Positions 31,909 through 32,771 of a DNA stretch of 32,771 nt are shown piece by piece; the stretch's first letter is position 1; the number at the start of each line of letters is the position of its first letter. A program made the position numbers and the translations under genes. The notes below the pieces were generated by a model. That model saw nothing but the letters and a program-made list of their open reading frames with translations. It did not search any database and was not told the DNA's origin. Origin of the DNA: Byssochlamys sp. IMV 00236 (lineage: Eukaryota > Ascomycota > Eurotiomycetes > Eurotiales > Thermoascaceae); NCBI GenBank assembly GCA_001931875.2, contig MSJH02000533.1, positions 1 to 32,771 on the forward strand. Direction: 5' to 3'.

Positions 31909-32756
31909 ATGTCAAAAAAACAAGCCAAGAAATTAGGTGGAGCCTCTGCGAGTATACGTGCGGAAACAGCCAAGAGACCAGTCTATAAGAGTATTGTCAG
32001 TACACCCTTTTCGATACAATGGCCCAAAATATCAAACGAGTTAGGACAGACAATAATTGATCACTTGATAAAGTACAGATAGTAAACAATTGCAAAGTAT
32101 TAGCAACTAACACATATACAAAGGATACTAGTGCCTATTGGTGCTTATCGAAAAGAACGCAAGACGCAAAAGAAACTAAAAAAGCCTTTGGATAATATAG
32201 CGATGCCCGACATCTATTCCCGTATTCATATTGGCATCAATCAAGTGACTCGATATCTACAAAAGTACATTGACAACAACAACAACAACAAGAATAGTCA
32301 GCATGTCATTTTATATGTCTGTAAGAGAGATATTAAACCAGCCCAATTGTGTCAACATTTGCTTTATATGGCTGCTGTTGCCAATATTAAGCTTATTCCA
32401 ATGCCACCTGATTCTGAATCCAAATTGAGTAATGCGCTAGGGATGACCAAGGCAGCATGCATTCTTGTTGAGGCAAGTGTTTTTCTAGCATTTGTTTTGT
32501 TTTATATTAAAACTGATGTTTCTCAACCTTGCATTAGGCGATAGAAAACAAAGAAGAGTCGTTATTATTTGATGCAAAACAAGTTCCCTATATAAACGCG
32601 CCTTGGTTACGAACTTCAGAGGGTGAGTTACCCAAGTATAGAACAAATTATGTAAAGACAATAGAAACAACAGCACCGATACCAAATAATGCAAAACGTA
32701 AAGCAAAGGAAGAGAATAAAGAAGAAGGTCCACAACAGAAAAAGGCTAAAAATTAA
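31909..32756 (+). CDS. Pop3/Rpp38-like RNase P/MRP subunit (L7Ae-type fold)
   Basis: Three exons, 31909-32072, 32124-32472 and 32538-32756, give 243 aa. The likely role is a protein subunit of nuclear RNase P and RNase MRP (tRNA 5' processing and rRNA processing). The N-terminus is basic (MSKKQAKKLGG). The central L7Ae-like domain shows VILYVCKRDIKPAQLCQHL, ANIKLIPMPPDSESKL and LGMTKAACILVE, the pattern of Pop3/Rpp38: a Lys/Arg-Asp after a beta strand and a 'L-G-x-x-K/R-A-A' turn. The tail is Lys/Glu-rich (NAKRKAKEENKEEG). The second intron has a clear GC donor (GAG then GCAAGT at 32473), because no GT donor keeps the frame. The domain is split by an Asn run (NNNNNK) in a loop. The family call rests on the strand and turn pattern, so a ribosomal or snoRNP L7Ae relative is a less likely alternative. 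Confidence 0.75.
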
Positions 32757-32771
32757 TTAATTGATTGTTTT

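Noticed and set aside
31013..32756. Rho GTPase and Pop3-like gene as one transcription unit because of 50-bp spacing
   Set aside because: Close tandem spacing is common in this compact genome, and nothing in the sequence shows a shared transcript.

Overview
This window looks like nuclear DNA of a Mucorales fungus (Mucoromycota). The genes are AT-rich and carry many short introns (about 40-75 nt) with GT-AG or occasionally GC-AG ends. The strongest clue is a CYP51 of the Mucorales 'F5' type, with Phe and Ala at the two positions tied to intrinsic short-tailed azole resistance. Fragments of gene families and a LINE that I associate with Mucorales support this. The species cannot be named from sequence alone. 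All gene models were built by hand: frames were joined across plausible splice sites and checked for intact phase and for conservation known from the families.

Layout. (1) 95-5963, dense housekeeping block: Cut8/Sts1 proteasome tether (+), CaMKK/Ssp1-like kinase (+), CWC21 splicing factor (-), CTNNBL1 (+). CWC21 and CTNNBL1 are divergent over a 141-bp gap, and both are spliceosome-associated. (2) 5964-9909, an accessory island with no clean housekeeping gene. It holds a frameshifted lineage-specific gene (-), a 20-bp perfect inverted repeat pair about 400 bp across, a decayed gene with a PD-(D/E)XK-like signature (+), a C-terminal scrap of an ENOSF1/L-fuconate dehydratase-type enzyme (-), and an unknown ORF pair (+). 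(3) 9910-11099, secreted GH28 polygalacturonase (-), then about 2.4 kb with no convincing gene. (4) 13515-19746: Apq12-like membrane protein (+), CYP51/ERG11 (-) and full-length DDB1 (-). (5) 19747-23984, a second accessory stretch. It has a 5'-truncated LINE (-) flanked by a 13-bp direct repeat, a small one-finger C2H2 protein (-), a more decayed LINE relic (+), and a second scrap with the RPDA signature (-). (6) 23985-32756: Ecm33/Sps2-like GPI wall protein (+), alternative oxidase (+), symplekin/Pta1 (+), Rho GTPase (+) and a Pop3/Rpp38-like RNase P/MRP subunit (+).

The intact genes cover cell-wall and surface functions (GH28, Ecm33-like, Rho), sterol synthesis (CYP51), respiration (AOX), RNA processing (CWC21, CTNNBL1, symplekin, Pop3) and protein turnover (Cut8, DDB1). 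They do not form an obvious pathway cluster. Most of the unusual material is in the two repeat-rich islands. In addition, three introns appear to use GC donors and about nine of 48 acceptors end in AAG, often after a run of A.
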